64,000 nucleotides of DNA from Labrenzia sp. OB1 (GCF_001624695.1 NZ_JSEP01000007.1:124001-188000), one strand, 5' to 3'; counted from the stretch's first letter, positions 17,725 through 26,660 are shown. The notes: generated from the letters alone by a model not told the origin. Program-made: numbers and translations.

Positions 17725-18581
17725 TGACGGCCGCAGACACACCGGACACGTCCGCCGCGAAAACACCCAAGCCGGTGACGGCAGCGCCCTCGGCAAAGAC
17801 AGTTCCCTTGAAGGAGCGTCTGCTGCGCACGCCGGTGGCGCTGCCGCTGATGACTTTCCTGCTGTTGCTGATTCTATGGGAAGCAGGCACCCGGCTCTTC
17901 TCGGTGCCGTCCTATATCCTGCCATCTCCCTCACGCATCCTGCTGGGCTTCGAAGCCGTGCCGCCAGGGCGCTGGGTGGAGCATATCTGGGCGACGCTGC
18001 GCGTGGCGCTGCTGGGCTATCTGGTCTCCTTCGTGGTCTCCCTGCCGATCGCTGTCGGGCTGGCGAAGTCCCGGCTGCTGTCGGGCGCACTCTATCCGCT
18101 GCTTGTGGTGATCCAGTCCGTGCCGGTGGTTGCCGTCGCGCCGATCATCATCGTGGTGCTCGGCACGGGCGATGCGCCACGAGTGGTCATAACCTTCATG
18201 ATCTCCTTCTTTCCGCTGGTCGTTTCCATGACCACGGGTCTCGCGGCGACACCGCCGGAGCTGATCGAACTGTCGCGCTCGCTGCGCGCGCCGTCCCTTC
18301 GGGAGATCACCCAGATCCGGCTGCCCTATGCGACGCCTTACATCTTTTCCGGCATGAAGATCTCCATCACCCTGGCGGTCATCGGCGCGGTGGTGTCCGA
18401 ATTCGTGGCGGCGGAAAAAGGCATCGGCTATTTCATCCAGTTCTCGACCTCCATGTTCAAACTGCCGCAGGCCTGGGCCGGTCTGGTGATCCTGGTGGCG
18501 ATGTCGCTCCTGCTGTTTCAGGTCGTCAGCCAGACCCAGCGGATCTTCTTCCCGTGGTCTCTGCCGAAGGGGCAGAAATGA
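17724..18581 (+). CDS. ABC transporter permease (SsuC/TauC type)
   Basis: 285 residues with about six transmembrane helices and the EAA-type coupling loop (ELSRSLRAPSLREITQIRLP). A 35-residue Ala/Pro/Lys-rich cytoplasmic N-terminus precedes the first helix. It completes the three-part importer and overlaps the amidohydrolase start by four bases (ATGA), so uptake and deamination are translationally linked. Confidence 0.9.
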   Translation: MTAADTPDTSAAKTPKPVTAAPSAKTVPLKERLLRTPVALPLMTFLLLLILWEAGTRLFSVPSYILPSPSRILLGFEAVPPGRWVEHIWATLRVALLGYLVSFVVSLPIAVGLAKSRLLSGALYPLLVVIQSVPVVAVAPIIIVVLGTGDAPRVVITFMISFFPLVVSMTTGLAATPPELIELSRSLRAPSLREITQIRLPYATPYIFSGMKISITLAVIGAVVSEFVAAEKGIGYFIQFSTSMFKLPQAWAGLVILVAMSLLLFQVVSQTQRIFFPWSLPKGQK

Positions 18582-19981
18582 CGTCTTTCCTGATTACCGG
18601 CATCGACTACGGACTTACCGGCAATCGGGAGGGGGAGCGTTTCAGCGGCGCGCTGCGGGTGCGCGACGGCATGATCAGCGAGATGGGTGCGCTTCTGCCG
18701 TTCTCCGGAGAAGAGACCGTCGATGCCGGCGGCTGCGCGGTGACGCCCGGACTGGTGAACAGCCATCATCATCTCTTCCAGTCGATCCTCAAGGCGGTGC
18801 CCGAAGGGCTGAACGCCCCGCTCGACGACTGGCTGATGCATGTGCCTTACAGTTACTGGCCGCTGATCGACGAGGAAGCCCTGAGAGTGGCCGCGCGGAT
18901 CGGACTGGCCGAGCTTTTGCTCACCGGCGCAACGACGGTCTGCGATCATCACTACGTCTTCTCCGGCCGTTACGAGTACGACCCCGCCGATATCCTGTTC
19001 GAGGAAGCAGGCGCTCTCGGTCTCCGTTTCGTGCTGGCGCGCGGCGGTGGCACGAAGGGGCGCTCCTTTGCGGATACGGCCCTGCCTCCGGCACCGACCG
19101 AAACACTGGACGCATTTCTGGCCTCCATCGAGCGGACCGCCGACCGCTGGCATGACCCCTCCCCCGGTTCCCTGCGCCGGGTCGCGGTGGCGCCGACGAC
19201 ACCCACCTTTAACGTCGAGCCCGGCGAGCTGAAGGACATTGCCGGTTTCGCCCGCGCCAAGGGCCTGCGGCTGCATTCGCATCTTTCCGAAAACCGCGCC
19301 TATGTGAATTTCACGCTTCGGAGCTACGGCAAGCGGCCGGTGCACTGGCTGGCGGAACAGGACTGGCTGGGGCCGGATGTCTGGTTCGCGCATCTGGTTG
19401 AATGCGATCCGGCCGAAGTGGCGCTGCTTGCGGAAACCGGAACGGGCATGGCCCATTGCCCGCAGGCCAATGCGCGGCTCGGCTCCGGCATCGCGCCCGC
19501 CGACGCGCTGCATGACGCGGGCGGGATTGTTTCTCTTGCAGTCGACGGGGCCGGGGCGAACGAGGCGGCGGATATGGGCGCGGCGCTCTACAGCGCCTTT
19601 GCGCTTCACCGGGCCGCCAAGGGCGTTCAAGCCGCCCGCGCGGAAACGCTGCTGAACTGGGCAACGGAGGGTGGAGCCGGGATGCTCGGCTTCGACGGTT
19701 TGGGAATTCTGGCGCCAGGGATGGCTGCGGATATCACCCTCTTCGACTTGAGTGCCCCGCGTAATCTGGGTCTGCACGATCCGGCCCTGGCACCGGTTCT
19801 GACCGGGGCCGCCACCGTGAAGCACAGTTTCGTCGGCGGCCGGCAGGTTGTGAAGGACGGGCGGATACCGGGTCTCGATCTTGCGGCGCTTGCCGAAGAT
19901 GCCGTCCGGATCACACGTGGCATCATCGAACGAAGAAAGGAGATGACGGCGTCCACCGGGGCCCGCGCCGCCCATGCCTGA
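18578..19981 (+). CDS. Amidohydrolase, 8-oxoguanine deaminase / hydroxyatrazine hydrolase type
   Basis: A 467-residue metal-dependent amidohydrolase with a TIM barrel. The metal site includes NSHHHLFQS (replacing the commoner HxH form), HSHLSE, HLVECD and DGAGANEAADMG. The H-H-H form of the first motif and GLVNSHHHLFQSI are typical of 8-oxoguanine deaminases and the related hydroxydechloroatrazine hydrolases. 8-Oxoguanine deamination gives uric acid, itself a reported ligand of the NMT1 riboswitch class, which would close a feedback loop with the element upstream. Substrate assignment is inference. Stop-start coupling to the permease argues it acts on the imported compound. Confidence 0.8.
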   Translation: MTSFLITGIDYGLTGNREGERFSGALRVRDGMISEMGALLPFSGEETVDAGGCAVTPGLVNSHHHLFQSILKAVPEGLNAPLDDWLMHVPYSYWPLIDEEALRVAARIGLAELLLTGATTVCDHHYVFSGRYEYDPADILFEEAGALGLRFVLARGGGTKGRSFADTALPPAPTETLDAFLASIERTADRWHDPSPGSLRRVAVAPTTPTFNVEPGELKDIAGFARAKGLRLHSHLSENRAYVNFTLRSYGKRPVHWLAEQDWLGPDVWFAHLVECDPAEVALLAETGTGMAHCPQANARLGSGIAPADALHDAGGIVSLAVDGAGANEAADMGAALYSAFALHRAAKGVQAARAETLLNWATEGGAGMLGFDGLGILAPGMAADITLFDLSAPRNLGLHDPALAPVLTGAATVKHSFVGGRQVVKDGRIPGLDLAALAEDAVRITRGIIERRKEMTASTGARAAHA

Positions 19982-20098
19982 TGGGCCTGAAAGACTGGCC
20001 TGAATTGCCGGTGAAACCGGTATGTGGAGTATAAGCTGGCAGTGCCGCCGCGGCACGGGTCATTGCTCCGGGAAACCTTTTTTGAGGAGAACGGAAAT

Positions 20099-21097
20099 AT
20101 GAGCACCTCTACATCATACGGCCTTGCCGAACTGGAGAAGGAAAAGAACTTCGGCGGCGAAGGCGAACTCGTCGATCGCGACATCCCGCGGATCGACATG
20201 TCGGACTATTTCTCACGCAAGGCGGAAATCACCGAAGAGCTGTGGGAAGCAGCCACCGGGATAGGCTTCTTCCAGCTTGCCAATCACGGAATTCCCCAGG
20301 CGTTGATCGACGAGGCCTTTCGCCTCTCGGCCGGTTTTTTCAGCCTGCCTGCGGAGACGAAGGAAAAATTCCCGCTCAAACCCGGTTCGAACGCCGGCTG
20401 GGAATTCAAGGCTCAGGTGCGCCCGTCCACCGGTACGGCGGACCAGAAGGAAAGCTATCAGATCACCCTGCCCCGCATGACCGGCCTCTGGCCGTCCGGA
20501 GAGGAAGTCACGGGCTTCAAGGCGACCATGCTGGCCTTCGAGCGCCACAACTGGGCGCTGGCGATGAAAGTACTCTCCTGCTTCGCGGACAAACTCGACT
20601 TTCCGCCGGATTTCTTCACAGATGGCCATGATCCGCTGACGCCGGAGTATCAGTCCACCCTGCGGCTGATCCACTATCTGGGCATGGAGGACGCCAAGCC
20701 GGAGGACTTCAAGTTCTGGCGCGCCGGAGCTCACACGGACTTCGACTGTCTCACGCTGCTGCACCAGAAGGCAGGGCAAGGCGGATTGCAGCTCTGCCCT
20801 GGCAAGGACAGCCAGGGCCGCGCCATCGCCTGGACCGACGTGCCGCCGCTGGAAAGGGTGATCACCTGCAATATCGGCGACATGCTGATGCGCTGGTCCG
20901 ACGACAAGCTGCTGTCCAACCTGCACCGGGTGCGCATGCCCAAGCCGGAGGAATATCTCGGTCCCCGCTATTCCATGGCGTTTTTCGCGCAGGCCAACAT
21001 GGATACGGTGCTTGCCGGTCCGGAAGGCAAATACGAACCGATGACGGCGCATGACTACATCCAGATGCGCCTCGGTGCGAATTTCGGCAAGAAATAA
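20099..21097 (+). CDS. 2-oxoglutarate/Fe(II) dioxygenase, isopenicillin-N-synthase family
   Basis: 332 residues from an ATG preceded by GAGGAGA. The N-terminal DIOX_N segment (IPRIDMSDYF, GFFQLANHGIP) is followed by the jelly-roll core with iron ligands His212-x-Asp214 and His276, and the 2-oxoglutarate-binding R290-Y-S292. All catalytic residues are therefore present. It follows the amidohydrolase by about 120 bp and is co-directional with the purine operon, so it may hydroxylate or demethylate a purine or its degradation product. The family is very broad (ethylene-forming, antibiotic and hormone oxygenases), and I cannot name the substrate. Confidence 0.82.
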   Translation: MSTSTSYGLAELEKEKNFGGEGELVDRDIPRIDMSDYFSRKAEITEELWEAATGIGFFQLANHGIPQALIDEAFRLSAGFFSLPAETKEKFPLKPGSNAGWEFKAQVRPSTGTADQKESYQITLPRMTGLWPSGEEVTGFKATMLAFERHNWALAMKVLSCFADKLDFPPDFFTDGHDPLTPEYQSTLRLIHYLGMEDAKPEDFKFWRAGAHTDFDCLTLLHQKAGQGGLQLCPGKDSQGRAIAWTDVPPLERVITCNIGDMLMRWSDDKLLSNLHRVRMPKPEEYLGPRYSMAFFAQANMDTVLAGPEGKYEPMTAHDYIQMRLGANFGKK

Positions 21098-21116
21098 AGC
21101 CCAGCGCATATCGACC

Positions 21117-21147
21117 GGTCCGGCGGGGTATCAAACCTCGCCGGACC
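21117..21147. terminator. Possible bidirectional terminator hairpin
   Basis: A 9-bp perfect stem (GGTCCGGCG with CGCCGGACC) around a 13-base loop that can pair further. It lies between two convergent genes. No T-run follows on either strand, so factor-independent termination is doubtful. Confidence 0.4.
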
Positions 21148-21160
21148 TGACTACCTGTCA

Positions 21161-22000
21161 TCAGAGGCCGTAGACCCTGACGGCATTGTCATGCAGGACA
21201 CATTTTATCTCCACCTCGCTCAAGCCCGCGAGAAGCCGGTCCGTTGCCGCGACCCAGTCCGCATAGCTTGCCGCAAGAGTGCAGACCGGCCAGTCGCTTC
21301 CCCAGATCAGCCGGTCCGGACCGAAGGTGGCGAGGAGATGGTCCACATAGGGTTTGAGGTCTTCCACCTTCCAATTTTCTGCAGCCTCGGTGACGAGACC
21401 GGAGAGTTTGCAATAGGCCTTCGTCTGGCCGGCAAGCGCGCTCATGTGCTCCGCCCAGTTATCGAACTCTCCGGAGCGTATATCCGGTTTCGAACCGTGG
21501 TCGATGACGGTTTTCAGACCGGGGTGCCTGCCGAGCAGCTTTCGCAGGTGCGGCAGGTGACCCGGCAGGGTCAGCGCGTCGAAGGTCAGATCATGCCGCT
21601 CCATTGCCTCGAAGGCCGGCGTCAATTGCGGACCCAGCATCCAGGTGACATCGGCAATGTCCTGGATCATCGGGCGCAGGCCGACAAGGCCGGGACGCGC
21701 CGCCAGCACGGCGATCTGACCTGCTGCGTCAGCCGCCTCGAAATCCACCCAGCCGACAACGCCCCTGATGAAAGGATTGTCCTCGGCCAGCGAGAGCATG
21801 AAGGCGGTCTCGGCCGGTGTCGGCGCAGCCTGGACGAGGATCGTCCCGGCAATGCCATGCGCCTCAAGAAACGGTTCGTAATCGGCGGGCAGGAAATCCC
21901 GGTAGATCGGCCCCAGATCGGGTGTCAGCCAGCCGTAATCGCCGCGCCCGATCTGCCAGAAATGCTGGTGGGCGTCGATGCGGGTCCGGGCGGCTGTCAT
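21161..22000 (-). CDS. L-fuconolactonase-type amidohydrolase (COG3618)
   Basis: 279 residues of the amidohydrolase-2 TIM-barrel family. Motifs are RIDAHQHFWQIGRGDYGW at the N-terminus (His-x-His), KTVIDHGSKP and the late WGSDWPVCTLAA (catalytic Asp). In the oxidative fucose route it opens L-fuconolactone to L-fuconate. It overlaps fucU by 4 bp and follows the fucose dehydrogenase gene, making consecutive pathway steps co-transcribed. Paralogues act on rhamnonolactone or pyrone dicarboxylate, but the fucU neighbour favours fucose. Confidence 0.85.
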   Translation of the reverse strand: MTAARTRIDAHQHFWQIGRGDYGWLTPDLGPIYRDFLPADYEPFLEAHGIAGTILVQAAPTPAETAFMLSLAEDNPFIRGVVGWVDFEAADAAGQIAVLAARPGLVGLRPMIQDIADVTWMLGPQLTPAFEAMERHDLTFDALTLPGHLPHLRKLLGRHPGLKTVIDHGSKPDIRSGEFDNWAEHMSALAGQTKAYCKLSGLVTEAAENWKVEDLKPYVDHLLATFGPDRLIWGSDWPVCTLAASYADWVAATDRLLAGLSEVEIKCVLHDNAVRVYGL

Positions 22001-22428
22001 GAACCGATCACGCCCTTTTTCAGAAGGATGTTGCCGTAGAGACGGGTTTCACCGGTCTGGAGAATGACAAAGGCTTCCCGGGAGCGCTGATAGAAGGCAT
22101 TGCGCTCCAGACCACCGATCTTCACCGGGTTGTCAGCCAGTTTATCGACGAGCTTCTGGAATTCGGCGACCACCGGCGGGACTTCGGAAGGATTGCCGAC
22201 TACCTGCATCGTCAGGGCCGGATCGGGCACGAAAGTGTCGAGCGGCAGGACCTGAAGTACTGCTTCCAGCGCCGCCGTCGCCGAAACACCATCGAGGCGG
22301 ACGACGCGCTGGCCGTTGCTGTGCGCGGGGAAGTTCGCGTCGGCGATGACGATGTCATTGCCGTGCCCCATGGCCGCGAGGGCATGCAGCAGGTCGGGTG
22401 AAAGAAGAGGGTTCAGGCCGCGCAGCAT
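21997..22428 (-). CDS. fucU: L-fucose mutarotase (RbsD/FucU family)
   Basis: A 143-residue protein of the RbsD/FucU family with the conserved GHGNDIVIADANFPAHS segment carrying the catalytic His, and the tail ARLYGNILLKKGV-like TRLYGNILLKKG. FucU interconverts the alpha and beta anomers of L-fucose, giving the form used by the dehydrogenase. It overlaps the dehydrogenase gene by 16 bp and the lactonase gene by 4 bp, so the three are tightly coupled. Confidence 0.88.
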   Translation of the reverse strand: MLRGLNPLLSPDLLHALAAMGHGNDIVIADANFPAHSNGQRVVRLDGVSATAALEAVLQVLPLDTFVPDPALTMQVVGNPSEVPPVVAEFQKLVDKLADNPVKIGGLERNAFYQRSREAFVILQTGETRLYGNILLKKGVIGS

Positions 22429-23468
22429 GTGCGTTCCTCCGGCATGGGGGCGTCCTCGCGGACGAGGCCGCCGGACTTCAGGTCCGACCAGACACCGGCC
22501 GGGATGGATGTCTTCAAGACCGCCAGATTGGCTTCGACCTGGGCCGCGTTGACCGCGCCCGGAATGACCGTCTTGACGCAGGGATGGCCGAGCACGAATT
22601 GCAGGGCGGCGGCGACAAGGGGAACGGAATGAGCGGCACAGATCTCCTCGATCCTGCGAACCCGATCCAGTATGTCCGGCGGCGCGTCCGCGTAGTTGTA
22701 TTTCGCTCCGGGCACGGCCCCGGTGGCCAGAATGCCGGAATTGTAAGGCCCGCCCAGAATGATGCCGACATCGCGGGCTTCACAGAGCGGCAGGAAGCTT
22801 TCCAGCGCTTCCTGTTCGAGCAGCGTATAGCGGCCCGCGAGCAGGAAACAGTCGAAATCAGCCAAGCCAAGCAGTTTCTCGCACACCTGCCATTCGTTGA
22901 CGCCGGCGCCGATGGCGCCAATCTCGCCGGCCTCTCTCAGCTCACTCAGGGCGCGGTAACCACCGAGGTCGAAGAGTTCGCGGACACGGGCGTCGCTTGC
23001 TTCCTGGGAGCCCTGGGAAAAGGCGCAGACGTCGTGAACGAAGAGAATGTCGGCGTTCCTGATCTGCAGCCGGGCCTTGCTGGCCTCATAGCTGCGCATG
23101 ACGCCGTCATAGCTGTAGTCGAAGACGATCCGCTTCTGGGGCACATCGACGAAGGCTTCCGGCGTCACTTCCTCCGGTTCGCAGTCGAGCAGCAGACGGC
23201 CGATCTTGGTGGAAAGCCGGATGTTGTCCCTGCCGAAGCGCTTTATGGCCTGCGCGAAGCGTTCCTCCGACCGGCCAAGGCCGTATTGCGGCGCCGTATC
23301 GAAATAGCGGATGCCGTTGTCATAGGCCGCCTGCAGCGCGGCCTGGGCATCGGCTTCGGAAACCTTCCTGTAAAGGTTGCCGAGCGGCGCACCGCCAAAG
23401 CCCATTTCCGTCAGCTCTATCTTTTCGGATGTCCGGCTGTTCAACAGATGCGTTCGAAGACCGTTCAT
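22413..23468 (-). CDS. Aldo/keto reductase, probable L-fucose dehydrogenase
   Basis: A 351-residue AKR-fold oxidoreductase with the catalytic tetrad visible: Asp and Tyr in FDTAPQYGLGRSE, Lys in LSTKIG, His in LFVHDV. The family branch (D-threo-aldose 1-dehydrogenase/L-fucose dehydrogenase) oxidises L-fucose, and often L-galactose or D-arabinose, to the 1,5-lactone with NAD(P)+. It sits between gntR and fucU on one operon. The C-terminus ends in a Cys-Cys-Ala-Ala tail that overlaps fucU. Confidence 0.85.
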   Translation of the reverse strand: MNGLRTHLLNSRTSEKIELTEMGFGGAPLGNLYRKVSEADAQAALQAAYDNGIRYFDTAPQYGLGRSEERFAQAIKRFGRDNIRLSTKIGRLLLDCEPEEVTPEAFVDVPQKRIVFDYSYDGVMRSYEASKARLQIRNADILFVHDVCAFSQGSQEASDARVRELFDLGGYRALSELREAGEIGAIGAGVNEWQVCEKLLGLADFDCFLLAGRYTLLEQEALESFLPLCEARDVGIILGGPYNSGILATGAVPGAKYNYADAPPDILDRVRRIEEICAAHSVPLVAAALQFVLGHPCVKTVIPGAVNAAQVEANLAVLKTSIPAGVWSDLKSGGLVREDAPMPEERTCCAA

Positions 23469-23513
23469 TGCTTATCCTCATTCATGGCTGCGCCTCCAAT
23501 TCGTCCACTTGGC

Positions 23514-24227
23514 CTAGTCGAACAGGTCCGGCCGGCTTTCGATGAGCGGTTCGAGGCGGGTAACAAGCCTGCTCAGATGCTTCTGCATGGCCCGCCGCGC
23601 CTTCTCGGGATCCCGGGCGCGGATCGCATCGATGATGACCTTGTGCTCTTCATAGGCTTCCTGCGCGCGGCCGCGCATCGGCAGCAGCAATTGCCGGGCG
23701 CGGTTCACCTGGACCCAGCCGGCGGAAGCAAGCGTGTTCAGTTTCGGGTAGCCTGTGAAGGAGAAAATGAGTTCATGCATGCGCTCATCCTCCCGGTAGA
23801 ACCCGGCCTCGTCGTAGTCCTCAAGGCAGAGCGCCTGGAGCCGGAGATTGCGGGTCAGTTCGGAAAGCTGTTCCTCGGTGCGTTCCGCCGCGACTTTGGC
23901 CACGGCGGCCAATTCGATCGCTTCGCGCAGAAAGGCACCCTCGTGGATTTCCGACATGGAGAATTTCGTGACACGCGACCCCGACTGGGGAATCACTTCC
24001 ACCAGGCCCTCACCCGCCAGCCTGGTGATGGCCTCGGTCACCGGCGAGCGGGAGACACCGAGCTGCTCGCAGATGAGCTGTTTTTTCAAGTTGGTGCCCG
24101 GCGGAAGATCCATGGCGAGAATGGCCGTACGCAGCGCCTCATAGACACGCTGCGCAAGGGAGCCGGTCAGTTTGCCGATGTCCGGCAGGGCGATTTCGTC
24201 AGGATCTTGTTCGTTCGGCAGCGACAT
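23514..24227 (-). CDS. GntR/FadR-family regulator of the fucose genes
   Basis: A 237-residue FCD-type GntR regulator: winged HTH at about 25-90 (LAQRVYEALRTAILAMDLPP, CEQLGVSRSPVTEAITRLAGEG) and an all-helical FCD ligand domain from about 95. It heads the catabolic operon gntR-fdh-fucU-lactonase and diverges from the dehydratase/SDR/transporter operon. A perfect palindrome next to the -35 box lies between them. The ligand is presumably a pathway acid such as fuconate or 2-keto-3-deoxyfuconate (inference). Confidence 0.9.
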   Translation of the reverse strand: MSLPNEQDPDEIALPDIGKLTGSLAQRVYEALRTAILAMDLPPGTNLKKQLICEQLGVSRSPVTEAITRLAGEGLVEVIPQSGSRVTKFSMSEIHEGAFLREAIELAAVAKVAAERTEEQLSELTRNLRLQALCLEDYDEAGFYREDERMHELIFSFTGYPKLNTLASAGWVQVNRARQLLLPMRGRAQEAYEEHKVIIDAIRARDPEKARRAMQKHLSRLVTRLEPLIESRPDLFD

Positions 24228-24246
24228 GACTATCTCAATTGGAATG

Positions 24247-24258
24247 CTAACATGTTAG
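24247..24258. promoter_or_regulatory. GntR operator palindrome
   Basis: A perfect 12-bp palindrome CTAACATGTTAG directly abutting a TTGACA hexamer, 20 bp from the gntR start. Its place lets one bound regulator dimer repress both divergent transcripts. Confidence 0.65.
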
Positions 24259-24287
24259 TTGACACAGTTGCCCTGTCAAGCTAATCC
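24259..24287 (+). promoter_or_regulatory. Sigma70-like promoter of the fucose dehydratase operon
   Basis: TTGACA (24259-24264), a 17-bp spacer and TAATCC (24282-24287). The perfect -35 box and ideal spacing, with the operator touching it, make this the likely promoter for the rightward genes. Confidence 0.6.
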
Positions 24288-24334
24288 TGAAGACGAGGTT
24301 GGCCTGAGCGAGAGGCTGAACAGGGAGAGCCGAC

Positions 24335-25861
24335 GTGTTGCAGACTTACGCCAATTCAATCCTTCTCAACCCCGGAGACAACGTGGTCGTCGCGCTTCAG
24401 GATATCGAGGCGGGGGCGAACGCGGCCTTTGTGGACACACCGCTTCCCGGACAGGTTCTGCGCGGCCACAAGATCGCGCGCCAGCCGATTGCCGCCGGAG
24501 AGAACGTCATTCGCTACGGCCAGATCATCGGCCAGGCGAAAGCCGACATTCATCCGGGCGAGCATGTGCATGTTCACAATCTCGGCATGGGCGACCACAG
24601 CCAGGACTACCAGCATGGCCAGGCCTGTGTCCCGCTGGACCCGGTCAGCGAGGAGCGGACATTCCTCGGCTACCGGCGCACGACCGGCAAGGCTGGAACC
24701 CGCAATTACATCGGCATCCTGACTTCGGTGAACTGTTCAGGCTCGGTCGCCAGATTCATTGCGGAAGCGGCGGAGAAATCCGGTTTTCTGAGAGACTATC
24801 CCAATGTCGACGGCATCGTCCCGATCGTGCATGGCACGGGCTGTGGCATGTCCGGCAAGGACGAAGGTTACGCGACCCTGTTCCGTACGCTGTCCGGCTA
24901 TGCGCAACACCCAAATTTCGCCGCCATCCTGCTGATCGGCCTCGGCTGCGAGGTGATGCAGGTCGCCGACCTGATCGGCGAACGCAAGATGCGCCCGGGC
25001 GGCGATCTCAGGTATATGACCATCCAGCAGACCGGCGGCACCCGCAAGACCATCGAAGCGGGCCTTGCGGAACTGAAGGAACTGGCGGAAATCGCCAACA
25101 AGGCCGAACGCACACCGGTTCCGATCTCCGAGATCACCGTCGGCATGCAGTGCGGCGGCTCGGACGGTTATTCCGGCATTACCGCCAATCCGGCCCTCGG
25201 CATGGCGTCCGATCTGCTCGTCCGCCACGGCGGCACGACCATTCTGTCCGAAACCTCGGAAATCTATGGCGCAGAACACCTGCTCACCCGCAGGGCGGTT
25301 TCCGTCGATGTCGGCAAGAAACTCATCGAGCGGGTTCGCTGGTGGGAGGATTACACCGCCCGCAACGGCGGCGAGATGGACAACAACCCTTCCCCCGGCA
25401 ACAAGCGCGGCGGCCTGACGACGATCCTGGAAAAATCTCTCGGGGCAGCGGCCAAGGGCGGGTCGGCCCCGCTGGTGGACGTCTACAAATTCGGCGAGCC
25501 CGTCGACAAGAAGGGTTTCGTCTTCATGGACAGTCCCGGTTTCGACCCCTGCTCCGTCACCGGTCAGATCGCCTCCGGCGCCAACATCATCGTGTTTACC
25601 ACCGGACGCGGCTCTGTCTCCGGCTACATGCCGACGCCCTGCATCAAGCTGGCCACCAACAGCGAGATGTACGGCCGCATGTCGGAAGACATGGACATCA
25701 ACTGCGGCGATGTGATCTCCGAGAATATCAGCCTGGAAGCCAAGGGCCGGGAGATCTTCGAAAAGATCATCAGCGTTGCCTCCGGAGGTCATTCCAAGAG
25801 CGAGCAACTGGGCTTCGGCGGTGTCGAGTTCGTTCCCTGGCAGATCGGCGCCGTGATGTGA
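24335..25861 (+). CDS. UxaA-family sugar-acid dehydratase, probable L-fuconate dehydratase
   Basis: 508 residues from a GTG start behind GGGAG. Residues 1-95 form the SAF domain (LNPGDNVVVALQDIEAG, GENVIRYGQIIGQA) and about 105-508 the altronate-dehydratase core with HGTGCGMSG, GLGCEVMQ, QCGGSDGYSGITANPALG, ETSEIYGAEHLL and SPGFDPCSVTGQ. Altronate and galactarate dehydratases of this family use an iron or Fe-S site. In this cluster every other L-fucose step is present except a dehydratase, so this protein most likely makes 2-keto-3-deoxy-L-fuconate. Classical FucD enzymes are enolase-superfamily proteins, so this is a non-homologous replacement. L-galactonate or altronate are alternatives. 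Confidence 0.82.
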   Translation: MLQTYANSILLNPGDNVVVALQDIEAGANAAFVDTPLPGQVLRGHKIARQPIAAGENVIRYGQIIGQAKADIHPGEHVHVHNLGMGDHSQDYQHGQACVPLDPVSEERTFLGYRRTTGKAGTRNYIGILTSVNCSGSVARFIAEAAEKSGFLRDYPNVDGIVPIVHGTGCGMSGKDEGYATLFRTLSGYAQHPNFAAILLIGLGCEVMQVADLIGERKMRPGGDLRYMTIQQTGGTRKTIEAGLAELKELAEIANKAERTPVPISEITVGMQCGGSDGYSGITANPALGMASDLLVRHGGTTILSETSEIYGAEHLLTRRAVSVDVGKKLIERVRWWEDYTARNGGEMDNNPSPGNKRGGLTTILEKSLGAAAKGGSAPLVDVYKFGEPVDKKGFVFMDSPGFDPCSVTGQIASGANIIVFTTGRGSVSGYMPTPCIKLATNSEMYGRMSEDMDINCGDVISENISLEAKGREIFEKIISVASGGHSKSEQLGFGGVEFVPWQIGAVM

Positions 25862-25910
25862 CATGCCGCAAAAACAGAACATATCCGTCTAGGGTTTCGG
25901 GAGAATTTCA

Positions 25911-26660
25911 GTGCGTTTGAAGAACAAGACCATACTGGTTTCGGCAGCCGGCCAGGGCATCGGCCGTGCCAGCGCGATCGCCTGCGCCAGGGAAGGCGCG
26001 AAGGTCTTCGCCGTCGATATCAACGAGGCGACCCTGGCAACCCTGCCGGAAGAATGCCCGGGTATCGAGGTTCACAAGCTGGATGTGCGCGACCGCGCCC
26101 AGATCGACGCGCTGGCTCAAAAACTGCCGCAGCTCGACGGTCTCTTCAACTGCGCCGGGTTCGTCCACCATGGTTCGGTGCTGGATATCGAGGAAGAAGA
26201 CTGGGCCTTCAGCTTCGACCTGAACGTTACCTCCATGTACCGCATGATCCAGGCGTTTCTGCCGGGCATGCGCGAGAGCGCGAAGGCGAGCGGGACGGCC
26301 TCCATCCTCAACATGTCGTCGATGGCCTCTTCCCTGAAGGGCTTTCCCGTCCGCACGCTTTACGGCGCCACCAAGGCCGCGGTTCTCGGGCTGACCAAGG
26401 GTGTCGCCGCCGACTTCGTGCAGGAAGGCATCCGCTGCAACGCGCTTTGTCCGGGAACCGTCGACACACCATCCCTGCGCGGCCGGATCGCATCGGCGCC
26501 CGATCCTGTGGAAGCGGAAAAGAACTTCATCGCCCGTCAGCCCATGGGCCGTCTGGCGACGGTCGACGACATGACCCCGATGGTCATCTACCTGCTGTCC
26601 GATGAAAGCCGGTTCGTTTCCGGGCAGGCACTTCTTGTCGATGGAGGTGTCACCATTTAG
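25911..26660 (+). CDS. SDR oxidoreductase, probable 2-keto-3-deoxy-L-fuconate dehydrogenase
   Basis: 249 residues from GTG, preceded by CGGGAGA. A short-chain dehydrogenase with GQGIGRA (dinucleotide binding), NCAG, active-site Ser in MSSMASS and Y-G-A-T-K. The sequence ends in [13 protein letters not shown], as in classical SDRs. In the oxidative fucose route this enzyme makes 2,4-diketo-3-deoxy-L-fuconate, the substrate for the FAH-family hydrolase encoded at the end of the locus. It follows the dehydratase by 49 bp. Confidence 0.83.
   Translation: MRLKNKTILVSAAGQGIGRASAIACAREGAKVFAVDINEATLATLPEECPGIEVHKLDVRDRAQIDALAQKLPQLDGLFNCAGFVHHGSVLDIEEEDWAFSFDLNVTSMYRMIQAFLPGMRESAKASGTASILNMSSMASSLKGFPVRTLYGATKAAVLGLTKGVAADFVQEGIRCNALCPGTVDTPSLRGRIASAPDPVEAEKNFIARQPMGRLATVDDMTPMVIYLLSDESRFVSGQALLVDGGVTI

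Noticed and set aside
18518-20056. A 512-codon open frame on the minus strand
   Set aside because: It is antisense to the amidohydrolase gene, which has intact metal-binding motifs and coupling to the permease.
22398-24284. A 628-codon open frame on the plus strand
   Set aside because: It is antisense to the AKR and GntR genes, with composition typical of a shadow frame and no family pattern.
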